Of a DNA stretch of 64,000 nt, positions 39,356 through 50,972 are shown in pieces. The stretch comes from Trichomonas vaginalis G3 (Eukaryota; Parabasalia; Trichomonadida; Trichomonadidae). Position 1 is the first letter of the stretch. Each line of letters starts with the position of its first letter. The notes below the pieces were generated by a model, which was not told where the DNA came from, did no database searches, and worked only from the letters and a program-made list of their open reading frames with translations. The stretch is taken from positions 6,642,252 through 6,706,251 of the forward strand of contig NC_067207.1 in assembly GCF_026262505.1 (NCBI RefSeq), in the 5' to 3' direction. Position numbers and translations under genes: made by a program.

Positions 39356-40723
39356 TTATATTAACATATTTTTCCTTTGTACTGCTGTAACAAGTTGAGC
39401 TTTTGCTGCAGACATCATCATAAACGCCGATGAAAATTCGCCACATAATTGTTCGCATTTTACGAAAGATTCAACGAATTCTACAGAAGATATGAACAGT
39501 GGCGAACCGGAGTATATGACTGCCATAAAGAAAAACGAAAAAGCGGAATCAAAGTCTAATAACCCTGATTCTTTAAAACAATTGCACACAAAGTTAAGTG
39601 CGTTGTGTATTTCATATATAATATCAAGTGGACAATTATGGAATGAACAACCGATGACTTCCTGGGAAGCTCTGATCAATAAAGGATGAGTTTCAATAAA
39701 TTGACGATTTGTAATATGGCGATCATCAATTTGAATGTTGGAAGGGACATTAATCTCTGATTGAAGGAGTTCATCGAAAAATGAAGGGTTTACAAGTTGA
39801 TCTTTAAATCCGAAAAAATATTCTGGCTTCGGATAGACGCAATTGTCATAAATAGCTCTCATGAAGTATAGGAATATAATTGGTATATGGGATTTGTCTG
39901 TAATTTCATATTTTTCTGTGAATTTTTGGAATAAAATGTTGATTCTTTTGGAAAATTGTAATTTTGGATATTCAATGAATGTTGATGTAAAATCTTTCAA
40001 TGTGTTTGCTAACGGATTTAATGGAGAAAACAAAAATCTGTTGAAAACACATTGATTTGAATTCAATGGGAAATAATGTATTGCAGGATTGTAAATTGGC
40101 ATTGTATTCGAGACTAATGTTGAAAGGAAGTTCTTTTGAGATGAGAAATCTATATAATTATTGATCAAAGTTAGTGAATCAATTCTATTTTTTGCCATAT
40201 ATACATCCAAATGATGATCTAGAGACGGCAAACGAAGCATGTCCTTGAAAAATTCATCTTTGATATCTAATCTGATGTGCAAAGGTATTAGATTCGGTAT
40301 CGAGAATAAACACATTAATTCGCTACACATTTTTATGGCTTTGTTGAAAACAGTTAAGTGCATTTTGTGTCTTTTAACAGTTAAGAGATGATTTACTGAG
40401 AGTTGATAAGTGACTTCTGGAGGTAAATATAATTTTGAGATTGGGAAAGGTATTGGTTCATGTGGACTCTCATTAATAAGGTTTGTATGAAAGAAATTTG
40501 TTATTTTATCACAAATCTGCTGATGCTCAATTTCCCTTGTGGCCAACATTGAGCCTAGCTCCTTTTTATTGTTGGATAAAAAGAGAGAATTGATCTGAAT
40601 GTATTGCCGAACATCGTCATGCTCTGTAAGCCAGAGAAAAAACCCGTTTGTGTCTGGATTTTTACTCGGTATCATATGTGCTTTGAAAATTTTTTTTGAA
40701 GTAAAATAAAATTCCAAATGCAT
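39356..40723 (-). CDS. VPS9-domain protein, candidate Rab5-family GEF (455 aa)
   Basis: First ATG at 40723 (MHLEFYFTSKK); the frame extends 34 codons further but only to a TTG. TCATAAAA lies about 17 bases upstream, an Inr-like site. The N-terminal half is helical without a known motif. The region from SPLNPLANTLKDF to the end fits a VPS9 domain: helical bundle with DKSHIPIIFLYFMRAI, then the LDFDSAFSFFFMAVIYSG stretch corresponding to the family's conserved aDxxxPxLxYxxI helix with the Asp kept, followed by FVESFV. VPS9 proteins activate Rab5-type GTPases on early endosomes; trichomonads have very many Rabs. The canonical Pro of the signature is not obvious, so activity is uncertain. Confidence 0.7.
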   Translation of the reverse strand: MHLEFYFTSKKIFKAHMIPSKNPDTNGFFLWLTEHDDVRQYIQINSLFLSNNKKELGSMLATREIEHQQICDKITNFFHTNLINESPHEPIPFPISKLYLPPEVTYQLSVNHLLTVKRHKMHLTVFNKAIKMCSELMCLFSIPNLIPLHIRLDIKDEFFKDMLRLPSLDHHLDVYMAKNRIDSLTLINNYIDFSSQKNFLSTLVSNTMPIYNPAIHYFPLNSNQCVFNRFLFSPLNPLANTLKDFTSTFIEYPKLQFSKRINILFQKFTEKYEITDKSHIPIIFLYFMRAIYDNCVYPKPEYFFGFKDQLVNPSFFDELLQSEINVPSNIQIDDRHITNRQFIETHPLLIRASQEVIGCSFHNCPLDIIYEIHNALNFVCNCFKESGLLDFDSAFSFFFMAVIYSGSPLFISSVEFVESFVKCEQLCGEFSSAFMMMSAAKAQLVTAVQRKNMLI

Positions 40724-40965
40724 CGTTCTAGTTTTATGAACATAGATAGATATTGCTATATAACATGACCAAATAAAGTTGTAATTTTGGAAAATTTTTG
40801 ATTCAGGAGTGGAATTTACTTTCAATTATGACAGCAGAATGGGTATTCACACTACAGACCATGAATATAACTATTTGTGAATGAACTAAATCAAGATGTC
40901 AATACTTCAAATCCATGAATCGCGATTTCCTATTGTAAAGATAACAAATGGTGATTGATTTACAT

Positions 40966-42224
40966 CTTGTTGTAAACAGAAATTCATCAAAAGTGACACC
41001 TCAGAAAAGCTAAAATATTGAATTTTTGGAACTTTTGATAGAGCACGTTTTTAAATATTAATTAAAGTAAATGTATATTTTGTAAAGATTCTTTTTAATA
41101 AAAAAATAAAATTTTGAAGAAGAACACAAAATCTTCTGAAAAATAATATCACATAAACTCATATTATTTTCTAATATATAACTATTTTATATAAAAATCA
41201 AATTCAATGATCTTAAAAGCGAAGGATAAACCTCAAAATTTACGAATATAATGAGTGGGAATATAATGCTTATCTATCATAAAACCATATGAAATATCAA
41301 TTTTTGCTTTACGCCTAATTTTTGACGACAATTAGCAAAAAATGTTAAACGTTAACACTCAGTCCATTTGAATATGAAAAATAAAATTGACTTTGATTAA
41401 ATGTTTTTATTTATCATGCAATTCTTCTTGCGACCAAAGATTTGAATAAAAGTTCAAAAAATAAGATAGCTTAAAAAATAATATACGGTAGTGTTTACTA
41501 ATAGATGAATAGTATATAAATTCTATTAAAATGGATTTGATCCAAAAAAATATAAAACCAAAAATAATTGTTATAATTTAAATGAAGAAGTAATTTAAAA
41601 CGATTTTATTTATGATCAAATTTTATATATTTTTTTGGATCAAATCCATTTTAATAGAATTTATATACTATTCATCTATTAGTAAACACTACCGTATATT
41701 ATTTTTTAAGCTATCTTATTTTTTGAACTTTTATTCAAATCTTTGGTCGCAAGAAGAATTGCATGATAAATAAAAACATTTAATCAAAGTCAATTTTATT
41801 TTTCATATTCAAATGGACTGAGTGTTAACGTTTAACATTTTTTGCTAATTGTCGTCAAAAATTAGGCGTAAAGCAAAAATTGATATTTCATATGGTTTTA
41901 TGATAGATAAGCATTATATTCCCACTCATTATATTCGTAAATTTTGAGGTTTATCCTTCGCTTTTAAGATCATTGAATTTGATTTTTATATAAAATAGTT
42001 ATATATTAGAAAATAATATGAGTTTATGTGATATTATTTTTCAGAAGATTTCATTCTATATGCCTATGAAAAGTACTCTCAAAACTAACTTTTTCCTAAT
42101 TATAATTAAATCTAGAATATTGTATTATGCTTAGTATTATTTCATTTTTCTCATTCAATTTAGAATTTACAAATGTCAAAAAATTGAGAGCTGTCACTTT
42201 TGATGAATTTCTGTTTATTACAAT
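40966..42224. mobile_element. Palindromic (foldback) element, copy 2
   Basis: This matches copy 1 (27086-28336) almost base for base through the left arm and most of the right arm. The central spacer (about 41555-41625) is the reverse complement of that of copy 1, so the copies stand in opposite orientation. In the right arm bases ~42052-42190 are replaced by unrelated sequence, but the last ~30 bases (GTCACTTTTGATGAATTTCT...) are again terminal sequence. The terminal ~28 bp are therefore shared by all four ends and are the likely transposase-recognised inverted repeats. Confidence 0.8.
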
Positions 42225-42265
42225 CTAAATTGATAGATGCTATCCAGGCACATAAATTTAAATAA

Positions 42266-45191
42266 ATGACTAATAAAAAAATTTTTTTTTCGATGTCTGA
42301 TCAAGACATTCTTCCAGATGAATATAGTGAAATGAGAAATATCTTTAAATATTACATTGATTCGTATACGGCGTTGTATCAGTTAAAAACGAATAACGAT
42401 GATGAATTAAGCTCGATTTACAAAAAGATCAAAACAGAGTTGATTGATTCAAATAAATATCCTCCCCATAATATTGTAAAAGACATTTTCTATATTATTC
42501 AATATAATAACAGCTATACAAAGTCATACCTGAAACTTGCGAAACTTATATTAGATGATTATCAAATAAACAACGTGAAAAATATTCAACTATATATAAA
42601 TACATGTTTTATAAAGAATATGGAATTCAATTAGACAAATCCGATGATTTCGAAAGTTCATATTTTAAAGATTTAGATATTCATTCAGAAAATACTATTT
42701 ACAGAGTAATTATGGATAATGACTTGGAAAGATTAATACTTTTCACAGAGAGAGAAGATTTTGATAAAAATAAATTATTTGATGGTGATTTATATCCATA
42801 TCATTACTCTGGAAATTCCTTACTTGAATTATGTTGTTATCATGCAGCAGTTGATTGTTTCAAGTTATTAAGATCGAAATTTAACTCAGAAATAACCCAA
42901 AAATATCTCCAATTTTCATTTTTAGGCGGAAATCCAGAGATCATGAGTGAATGTTTGAAATATCAACAACCAGATAAATATTGCATAGAATATGCAATCA
43001 TTTCACACAACATTGATTTTGTTACATTCTTGATGAATGAATACAATATTGAAATCGATTTATGTCAATGCGGAAGTTATCAGAATCTTGAATCATTTTT
43101 AGTATATTATGATCAAACAAAAGATATTAGCAACTGTTTTGTTTATTCAGTAATGTTTGGTATTCCAGCCCTTTGTGAATATTTCCTTTCACATGGTGCA
43201 AATATCAACGAAACAAATCGAGATAGAAAAACTGCTCTTCATATTGCCGCGGATAACAATAAAATAAAAATAGTAGAATTTCTTCTTTTTCACGGTGCAA
43301 ATGTCAACGAAAAAGGTAATTTTGGAGAAACAGCTCTTCATATTGCCATTAATAACAATTATAAAGAAATAGCCGAACTTCTTGTTTTGCATGGTGCAAA
43401 TGTCAATGAAAAAGATAATAGGAAAAGAACAGCCCTTCAAATTGCCGCTGAAAAAAATAGAAAAGAAATAGCTGAACTCCTTCTTTTACATGGTGCAAAT
43501 GTCAATGAAAAAGATATTAGGAAAAGTACAGCTCTTCATTTTGCTGCATATAAAAATTGTATAGAAACTGCAGAACTTCTACTTACACATGGCGCAGATG
43601 TCAATGAAAAAGATGATTACGGAATTACTGCCCTTCATATTGCCACAAATAACAATAGTATAGAATTAGTTGAACTTCTTCTTTCACATGGTGCAGATAT
43701 CAATAAAAGAGATAATATGGGAAAAACAGCTCTTCAAATTGCCACAGGTCAAATTAATCAAGAATTAATTAAACTCCTTCTTTTACATGGTGCAAATGTT
43801 AATGAAAGAAGTCAATACGGAACGACTCTTCAAATTGCCACAGATAAAAATAATATAGAATTAGTTAAACTCCTTCTTTCACATGGTGCAAATATTAATG
43901 AAAAAGACCAATTCGGAACGATGCTTCATTTTGCAGCGGAAAAAAATAGAAAAGAAATCTTTGAACTTTTTCTTTCATATGGTGGAGATATCAATGAAAA
44001 AGATTGTCTTAGAGCAACAGTTCTTCATTATGCAGCACAAAGTAATAGTAAAGAAATAGCGGAACTTCTTTTGACACATGGTGCAAATGCCAATGAAAAG
44101 GATATATGGGGTAAAACCATTCTTCAATACGCAGCAGATAATTGTAGTAAAGAAACAGCAGAACTTCTTCTATTATATGGTGCAAATACAAATGAAAAAG
44201 ATGAAGATGGAAGAACAGCTCTTCATTACGCAGCAGAAAATAATGGAAAAGAAACAGCTGAGCTTCTTCTTTCACATGGTGCGAATATAAATGAAAAAGA
44301 TGAAGATGGAAGAACAGCTCTTCATTACGCAGCAGAAAATAATGGAAAAGAAACAGCTGAGCTTCTTCTTTCACATGGTGCGAATATAAATGAAAAAGAT
44401 GAAGATGGAAGAACAGCTCTTCATTACGCAGCAGAAAATAATGGAAAAGAAACAGCTGAGCTTCTTCTTTCACATGGTGCGAATATAAATGAAAAAGATG
44501 AAGATGGAAGAACAGCTCTTCATTACGCAGCAGAAAATAATGGAAAAGAAACAGCTGAGCTTCTTCTTTCAAATGGTGCCGCTATCAACGAAAAAGATGA
44601 AAAACAAAAAACAGCTCTTCATTTTGCCTCGAAGAATAATAGTATAGAAACTGCAGAACTTCTTCTATCACATGGTGCAGAAATCAACGAAAAAATCATC
44701 GAGGAGCAACTGCTCTTCATTGTGCAGCATATAAAAATAGTAAAGATACAGCTCAAATTCTTCTTGCACATGGCGCAAATGTCAACGCAAAAGCTGGTGA
44801 CGGTAGAACAGCTCTTCATATTGCAGCAGATAATAATAGTATAGAAACTGCATAAATTCTACTTACACATGGCGCAGATGTCAATGAAAAAAATGGCATC
44901 GGAAGTACCGCCCTTCATATTGCCACAGATAAAAATAGAAAAGAATTAGTTAAACTTCTTCTTTCACATGGCGCAAACGTCAATGTAAAAGATGAAAATG
45001 GGAATACAGCTCTTCATATAGCAGTAGATTATAATAATACCAATGAAATAGTTGAACTTCTTCTTTCATATGGTGCAAATGCCAATGAAGAGAATGGAAA
45101 TGGAAAAACCGCTCTTAATATTGCATCCCATAATAAATATAAAAAAATAGTTCGTATTCTTCTTTCATATGGCGGAAATATTAATTCTTGA
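42266..45191 (+). pseudogene. Ankyrin-repeat protein (trichomonad DUF3447 type), disrupted
   Basis: ATG 42266 opens the conserved N-terminal leader (frame to 42634). The expected continuation MFYKEYGIQLDKSDDF lies in another frame from ~42604, so there is a frame change near 42590. From 42604 to ~44690 comes the helical DUF3447-type region (STLLELCCYHAAVDCF-like, FLGGNPEIMSECLK) and then about 15 canonical 33-residue ankyrin units (TALHIAADNNKIKIVEFLLF, HGANVNEK). A second frame change near 44693 shifts into the downstream ankyrin units, which contain an in-frame TAA at 44853-44855 and end at TGA 45189. With three lesions it is probably not translated full length, although a product from 42604 would still be large. 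No specific partner can be inferred. Confidence 0.8.
44201..44597 (+). repeat. 99-bp tandem repeat, 4 virtually identical ankyrin units
   Basis: Four consecutive units encoding DEDGRTALHYAAENNGKETA and then ELLLSHGANINEK are identical at the nucleotide level except near the end of the last, whereas neighbouring units are diverged. This indicates very recent in-frame expansion. Confidence 0.9.
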
Positions 45192-45849
45192 AAATAATTA
45201 AATTTGAAGTAAACCCAATAAATACCACCATTTTTTTTTGTATTTTAGCTTTTAAAACATTTTAAGGGTAATACAAGGCGCAATGACACATTTCCAATAC
45301 ACAGATATTGCTTTTTTTTTCTCCCCCAATTTTAGCTTTTATAACTAGATGATTTCAACATATTTGATTGGTATTTTCTCCATCTATCAACACGCATATG
45401 CATAACATGTGAATAGATGATATATATATTTATAGAGAGCCAGAGAGAATGTGATTATAAATATATTTTAATGATCACAAAATCTTTGGCTCTCTTTTCA
45501 TTTCCTCCAAAATCACATTCTCCAAAATCCAGCAGTATTACAGAATATTTCCTCCAAAAAATTTCTTAGATCTGGCAAAATATATGACATATTTGAAATT
45601 ATTACAAATATAAACTCCAAATGCTATTTAAAGCATTTATATCAAGTTAAAATCCTCAATAGCACAAAACTCATTAAAAAATAATTTGAAAATATATAAT
45701 TTCTTTTGCGAAAATGTCAAAAAATAAAATTTTCATATGAATTTTTGAAAAACGAATTACATGGCTGTTAAAAATCTATTAGTCTTACTAAATCAGTTGT
45801 GATGTCATTTTGTATTGAAAATTTTTGACACTTTTTTACAAAATCTGTG
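45192..45849. other. Intergenic
   Basis: AT-rich. An inverted pair GAGAGCCAGAGAGAATGTGAT and its partial inverse (GAGAGCCAAAGATTTTGTGAT as read backwards, ~45495-45475) lies around 45436-45530. No gene is seen. Confidence 0.4.
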
Positions 45850-46818
45850 ATGTCAAAAGACAGTCGGCACTTTAACCCAGCAGCCTCCTGGACATTTTCT
45901 CGACCTGGTATAGGTATACATCATTTGGTTCTTTCTCAAAATAATCAAGAAGTTTGCGTTTCGATGTGGAACGGTTCTGTTATGATTCTTTCCTCTAGAA
46001 CTGGTAAAGTTGGATATACAGTTCAAGTTGGTAATGAAAACTCCGTAGTTACATGCTCTAAATTTAACCCTAACAATAGTGATCAGCTTCTTTCTGTTAC
46101 TTCTGCTGGTAAATGGGGTATTTATAATTACAAGTCAGGAATTAAACAAGAAGGCATGTATAAATCTGACGCTCATCTTTACACCTGTGACTTCTCTAGA
46201 AAAGGAGATAAATACGCAATTGCAGGTAAAGATGCCATTATTTCGATTTTCGATACGAAAACAGGTATGAAAATTACTGATTATACACATGATTCCCCAT
46301 CAGAAGGCCACGGACATTCACATCCTATTTACGCTTTACTTTATAATAAAGTCGAAAATATCATTTTCTCTGGATCAGCTGACGCAACAGTATTGATGTG
46401 GGACACAAGAACAGCATTACCGATCAGGTCATTCGGTGGCCCGGCTATTAACGGCGATACAATCGATTTCAGAAATGATATCCTTCTTACTGGTGCTTGG
46501 AGACAGGAGAGACCAATCGAGTTATGGGATACAAGGAGCGGAGAAGTGATTAATTATGCTGAATGGGGCCAAAATGATACAGTTAACTTATATACTTGCA
46601 AATTCTGCCAAAGAACAGGAGAAATCGTTGCAGGCGGCGCTGAATATTCTTCTATTAAGATATTTGATAAATCTATGAAACCTGTTCAGCGTCTTGGCGT
46701 TTTCAACGCAGCAATCAATAGTGCGGTTATGTCTGATGATGGAAACATTGTAATTGCTTCAGATCAGAATGGATCAACTCAAGCATTCTTTTCTTCAGCA
46801 GTTAATCAAGCTAACTAA
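45850..46818 (+). CDS. WD40-repeat protein (322 aa)
   Basis: ATG at 45850 (MSKDSRHFNPAASW); the frame starts one codon earlier with GTG. About seven WD40 blades can be traced, the clearest ending VLMWDTRTALPIRSF, IELWDTRSGEVINY, ISIFDTKTGMKITDY and IKIFDKSMKPVQRLG. The protein is essentially one beta-propeller with no additional domain, so it is an adaptor. The ortholog cannot be fixed from sequence reading. Upstream GACACTTTTTTAC is only a poor Inr match. Regular codon use and a complete ORF suggest a functional gene. Confidence 0.85.
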   Translation: MSKDSRHFNPAASWTFSRPGIGIHHLVLSQNNQEVCVSMWNGSVMILSSRTGKVGYTVQVGNENSVVTCSKFNPNNSDQLLSVTSAGKWGIYNYKSGIKQEGMYKSDAHLYTCDFSRKGDKYAIAGKDAIISIFDTKTGMKITDYTHDSPSEGHGHSHPIYALLYNKVENIIFSGSADATVLMWDTRTALPIRSFGGPAINGDTIDFRNDILLTGAWRQERPIELWDTRSGEVINYAEWGQNDTVNLYTCKFCQRTGEIVAGGAEYSSIKIFDKSMKPVQRLGVFNAAINSAVMSDDGNIVIASDQNGSTQAFFSSAVNQAN

Positions 46819-48125
46819 GTTTCTTTTTTGGTTATTTTTAAAAATTTTTATTTATTATGTTTTAATCTTATCTATATTTTCATATTACGAAATCCCGTAT
46901 AGTCAACTTAAGAATCATAATTTGAAAAGAGTGTATTCAATACCCTCAATTTTTAACTTTTGCAACTCCAAAAACCAGGTGTTTTTCCAGAACTACCATC
47001 TAGGATGAGTCCTAGGAGCTATAATTCTCGGGTTAGATGATACCCACTTAGTACTTTTATTTGTATATGTTTTAGTGGAATTTGGTGAGGGGTCATGAAA
47101 TTCGTATCTAATTTGCTATCATCTAAGCTGGTAAAAGTTAGAGAAAGCTATTTACTGGTTGTATATTACAAATATACCTTGTAATAGAAAATATAAGTGT
47201 TTGTGATTTAAATTCGCTCAATTAGCTCGAAAATTTGTTTTATATCCATGACAAACTAACACAATCCTATTTATGTGATTGCCAATCTGTTCCCAAAATA
47301 TATCAGCATGAATATATATATATTGATATTATTTGCAATTTCATCATTAAATAGTACTTTTTTTTCTATTTTTAATTTAGAAATAGTATATTTATATGAT
47401 AGCGACACAATATTTTAATTAAAAAATATATGTTATCGATCATCACACTCAAATTGAATTTCAAAAATTTTAGAATTTTTCAATTTCAATATTGAAAATA
47501 TATTTCTTATATCATAGCGATTCATGTTATAATAATATGGAGAAAAATATTGTTTTAAATCTAAAATTTAAAATGAATGATTGGGCATTACATTAATCCA
47601 ATTTATTGTTTATTTGTTAATCTAGTGGAAACAATTAATATTTTGGAGAAACAAAAATTTGAAATTTGAAATTTTGAAAAAAATGCATGAATCGGTAATT
47701 AAACATTGATTTATTAATTTATTAGCCATGCTTTTGATGTTGGTCTTATTCTTAAGCCGATTTAAAGAATTAATTTTTCCAAATCGTGTTTGACATTAAC
47801 ACATATAGATATATCAGGAAAAAAGGTATCACTTATCAAGTTATTGGTTTTTATGTATCTCCTAACTTTGCCTCGTTCTGAATACAATTCTAGTTAACGA
47901 ATTTTAAATAACTATATGAAGAATACATCATTTTGGTTTTATTATTATTAAAATGATATATATTAGCTATGTATATGCTTGTAAGAATATTATTCCGTGA
48001 ATTGGAAACAGAAAAAATAAATTTAGACAGAAAATGCATATCTTTAAAAAATAATATGAAATTTAGCTTTGATATTATTATCCGATAAAATATGCATGAT
48101 AATTACTCCGCAAATAAAATTTAGG
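46819..48125. other. Intergenic, AT-rich
   Basis: About 1.3 kb with many short palindromic AT runs. No coding or RNA feature is supported. Confidence 0.4.
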
Positions 48126-48129
48126 AAGC

Positions 48130-48270
48130 AAGTTGTGACGGTTTGGGCGGTTTTCAATGGCCCACAAGGAAGGAAGTATCGTTTTATCAGGCAACAAGAG
48201 GTCTTGAAATGAGTAAAGGACTGATCACCCTTGAAAGGTTCAAACTTGCTTGCGCGCCGCAGTCTTAAAA
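48130..48270 (+). other. GC-richer segment with a 46-codon open frame
   Basis: Between TAG (near 48124) and a TAA near 48268 one frame reads SCDGLGGFQWPTRKEV and on through RGLEMSKGLITLERFKLACA. The composition is protein-like and clearly different from the AT-rich flank. It could be the end of a foreign or duplicated gene, or part of the adjacent GC-rich repeat complex. No family is recognised. Confidence 0.3.
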
Positions 48271-48365
48271 ATGATATGTTTCACTTCTGGTCGAAAATTT
48301 CAACCTCTATGACAGTTGTTGGATGAACAATTGTGTAGCGGGATGAAATCTGAGTGCGGCCTGGG

Positions 48366-48611
48366 GCTGCAGCATCAATCTTCCCGGCATCTTTACCGCA
48401 ATCATCTCTTAGATTGCACACAAAGTTGCGAACGAGCAGCTTTCTATGCGGTAAAGATGCCGGTAAAAGAGAGCCGTAGTGATTCTCTGCTGCAGCGTCA
48501 ATCTTCCCGGCATCTTTACCGCAATCATCTCTTAGATTGCACACAAAGTTGCGAACGAGCAGCTTTCTATGCGGTAAAGATGCCGGAAAAGAGAGTCGAT
48601 GTGAGGTTCTT
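48366..48611. repeat. 123-bp hairpin repeat, two tandem copies
   Basis: Units start at GCTGCAG 48366 and 48489. Each contains a perfect 17-bp inverted pair CCGGCATCTTTACCGCA (48384-48400) / TGCGGTAAAGATGCCGG (48447-48463), with a nested CAATC...GATTG pair. The two units differ at only a few bases in the first ~100. They immediately precede the 122-bp satellite. Confidence 0.85.
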
Positions 48612-48627
48612 TCGAGGGCTCCTCGAA

Positions 48628-49904
48628 TGAGACACTGTTCCGCATTGATAACTTGAACGCGGAAGTTTGACCGACAAGAGTGTATTGTGCACTCCTGTCG
48701 GTCGCAGTGTCTCATTCTGGGAGACATTGCCTCTGCATGTCTCCCAGAATGGAACAATGTTCCGCATTGATAACTTGAACGCGGAAGTTTGACCGACAAG
48801 AGTGTATTGTGCACTCCTGTCGGTCGCAGTGTCTCATTCTGGGAGACATTGCCTCTGCATGTCTCCCAGAATGGAACAATGTTCCGCATTGATAACTTGA
48901 ACGCGGAAGTTTGACCGACAAGAGTGTATTGTGCACTCCTGTCGGTCGCAGTGTCTCATTCTGGGAGACATTGCCTCTGCATGTCTCCCAGAATGGAACA
49001 ATGTTCCGCATTGATAACTTGAACGCGGAAGTTTGACCGACAAGAGTGTATTGTGCACTCCTGTCGGTCGCAGTGTCTCATTCTGGGAGACATTGCCTCT
49101 GCATGTCTCCCAGAATGGAACAATGTTCCGCATTGATAACTTGAACGCGGAAGTTTGACCGACAAGAGTGTATTGTGCACTCCTGTCGGTCGCAGTGTCT
49201 CATTCTGGGAGACATTGCCTCTGCATGTCTCCCAGAATGGAACAATGTTCCGCATTGATAACTTGAACGCGGAAGTTTGACCGACAAGAGTGTATTGTGC
49301 ACTCCTGTCGGTCGCAGTGTCTCATTCTGGGAGACATTGCCTCTGCATGTCTCCCAGAATGGAACAATGTTCCGCATTGATAACTTGAACGCGGAAGTTT
49401 GACCGACAAGAGTGTATTGTGCACTCCTGTCGGTCGCAGTGTCTCATTCTGGGAGACATTGCCTCTGCATGTCTCCCAGAATGGAACAATGTTCCGCATT
49501 GATAACTTGAACGCGGAAGTTTGACCGACAAGAGTGTATTGTGCACTCCTGTCGGTCGCAGTGTCTCATTCTGGAGACATTGCCTCTGCATGTCTCCCAG
49601 AATGGAACAATGTTCCGCATTGATAACTTGAACGCGGAAGTTTGACCGACAAGAGTGTATTGTGCACTCCTGTCGGTCGCAGTGTCTCATTCTGGGAGAC
49701 ATTGCCTCTGCATGTCTCCCAGAATGGAACAATGTTCCGCATTGATAACTTGAACGCGGAAGTTTGACCGACAAGAGTGTATTGTGCACTCTTGTCGGTC
49801 GCAGTGTCTCATTCTGGGAGACATTGCCTCTGCATGTCTCCCAGAATGGAACAACGTTCCGCATTGATAACTTGAACGCGGAAGTTTGACCGACAAGAGT
49901 GCAT
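48628..49904 (-). repeat. 122-bp satellite array, inverted orientation, about 10 units
   Basis: Tandem units of 122 bp (one of 121) in reverse orientation relative to the array at 50971-55700. The leftmost unit is truncated and diverged next to TTCGAGGGCTCCTCGAA. Units are almost identical to each other. Each contains the hairpins described for the right array. Confidence 0.95.
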
Positions 49905-50324
49905 TATCCAATCTTTTTTGTCATATACCTCAACCAACAAAGACAAAACCTTACATAAAATAGGTAAACTTTGGTTTTCACTTAATAATGTTTATTTTTA
50001 ATTTTTTGTTCTTTATATAACTTTTTCTTCTACTAAACTTTTACAGACTCTACTGAGCTATCCTCACATATATACCTGTGACAATAACACATATATACTC
50101 CCTTCATATTCTGATCTCATGACATATTACAGCACAAACTATAATTATACAACATACCTCATAAAGTCTGATTTTACCCCTATCTAAGCGTTCAAAACCT
50201 ATTTTCCCCGCGTAATCTGATTCTTCTGGCTCTGCTGATTCGATTTCTGCTGTCAGATCGTGAAAATATGCATCACACAATGAGATAAACACAAAATACA
50301 CAACTTAATATTTTCCTTAAAATT
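49901..50324. repeat. Left arm of satellite-flanked palindrome
   Basis: 424 bp that are the near-exact inverse of 50548-50972, with small indels. The arms contain a mirrored short open frame (AEPEESDYAGKIGFERLDRG), but it differs in its upstream part between arms because of an indel and is not called as a gene. Confidence 0.85.
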
Positions 50325-50547
50325 TCTCTTCAAGTTCATACTGAAACAACATCTTTTTTTGAAAATACAATTTTTTCAAAAAATGTATGAATTCAAAAGT
50401 GCATACTATATCTAGTCATTACCCAACATTAATTTTGTATTTTAGTTTTTAAGATATTCATTTTATTATACGTCTTATTCAGAAAATTAAATATATTTGT
50501 GAGGGAAACGGAAGAAATAATAAATATGTCAAGATCGAGGAATTGAC
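50325..50547. other. Central spacer of the palindrome
   Basis: About 223 unique AT-rich bases at the symmetry centre. No gene or obvious origin motif is recognised. Confidence 0.7.
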
Positions 50548-50972
50548 AATTTTAAGGAAAATATTAAGTTGTGTATTTTGTGTTTATCTCATTGTGTGAT
50601 GCATATTTTCACGATCTGACAGCAGAATCGAATCAGCAGAGCCAGAAGAATCAGATTACGCGGGGAAAATAGGTTTTGAACGCTTAGATAGGGGTAAAAT
50701 CAGACTTTATGAGGTATGTTGTATAATTATAGTTTGTGCTGTAATATGTCATGAGATCAGAATATGAAGGGAGTATATATGTGTTATTGTCACAGGTATA
50801 TATGTGAGGATAGCTCAGTAGAGTCTGTAAAAGAGTTTAGTAGAAGAAAAAGTTATATAAAGAACAAAAAATTAAAAATAAACATTATTAAGTGAAAACC
50901 AAAGTTTACCTATTTTATGTAAGGTTTTGTCTTTGTTGGTTGAGGTATATGACAAAAAAGATTGGATAATGC
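50548..50972. repeat. Right arm of satellite-flanked palindrome
   Basis: Inverse of 49901-50324; the junctions to both arrays read TGGATAATGCACTC and its inverse, so the symmetry extends seamlessly into the satellite. Confidence 0.85.

Noticed and set aside
44009-44572. 187-codon repetitive open frame on the minus strand
   Set aside because: Exact antisense of the amplified 99-bp ankyrin units; the openness follows from the repeated codons.
50104-50301. 65-codon frame in the palindrome arm (AEPEESDYAGKIGFERLDRG)
   Set aside because: The mirrored copy in the other arm is shifted by an indel and interrupted upstream, so it is not conserved as a protein.
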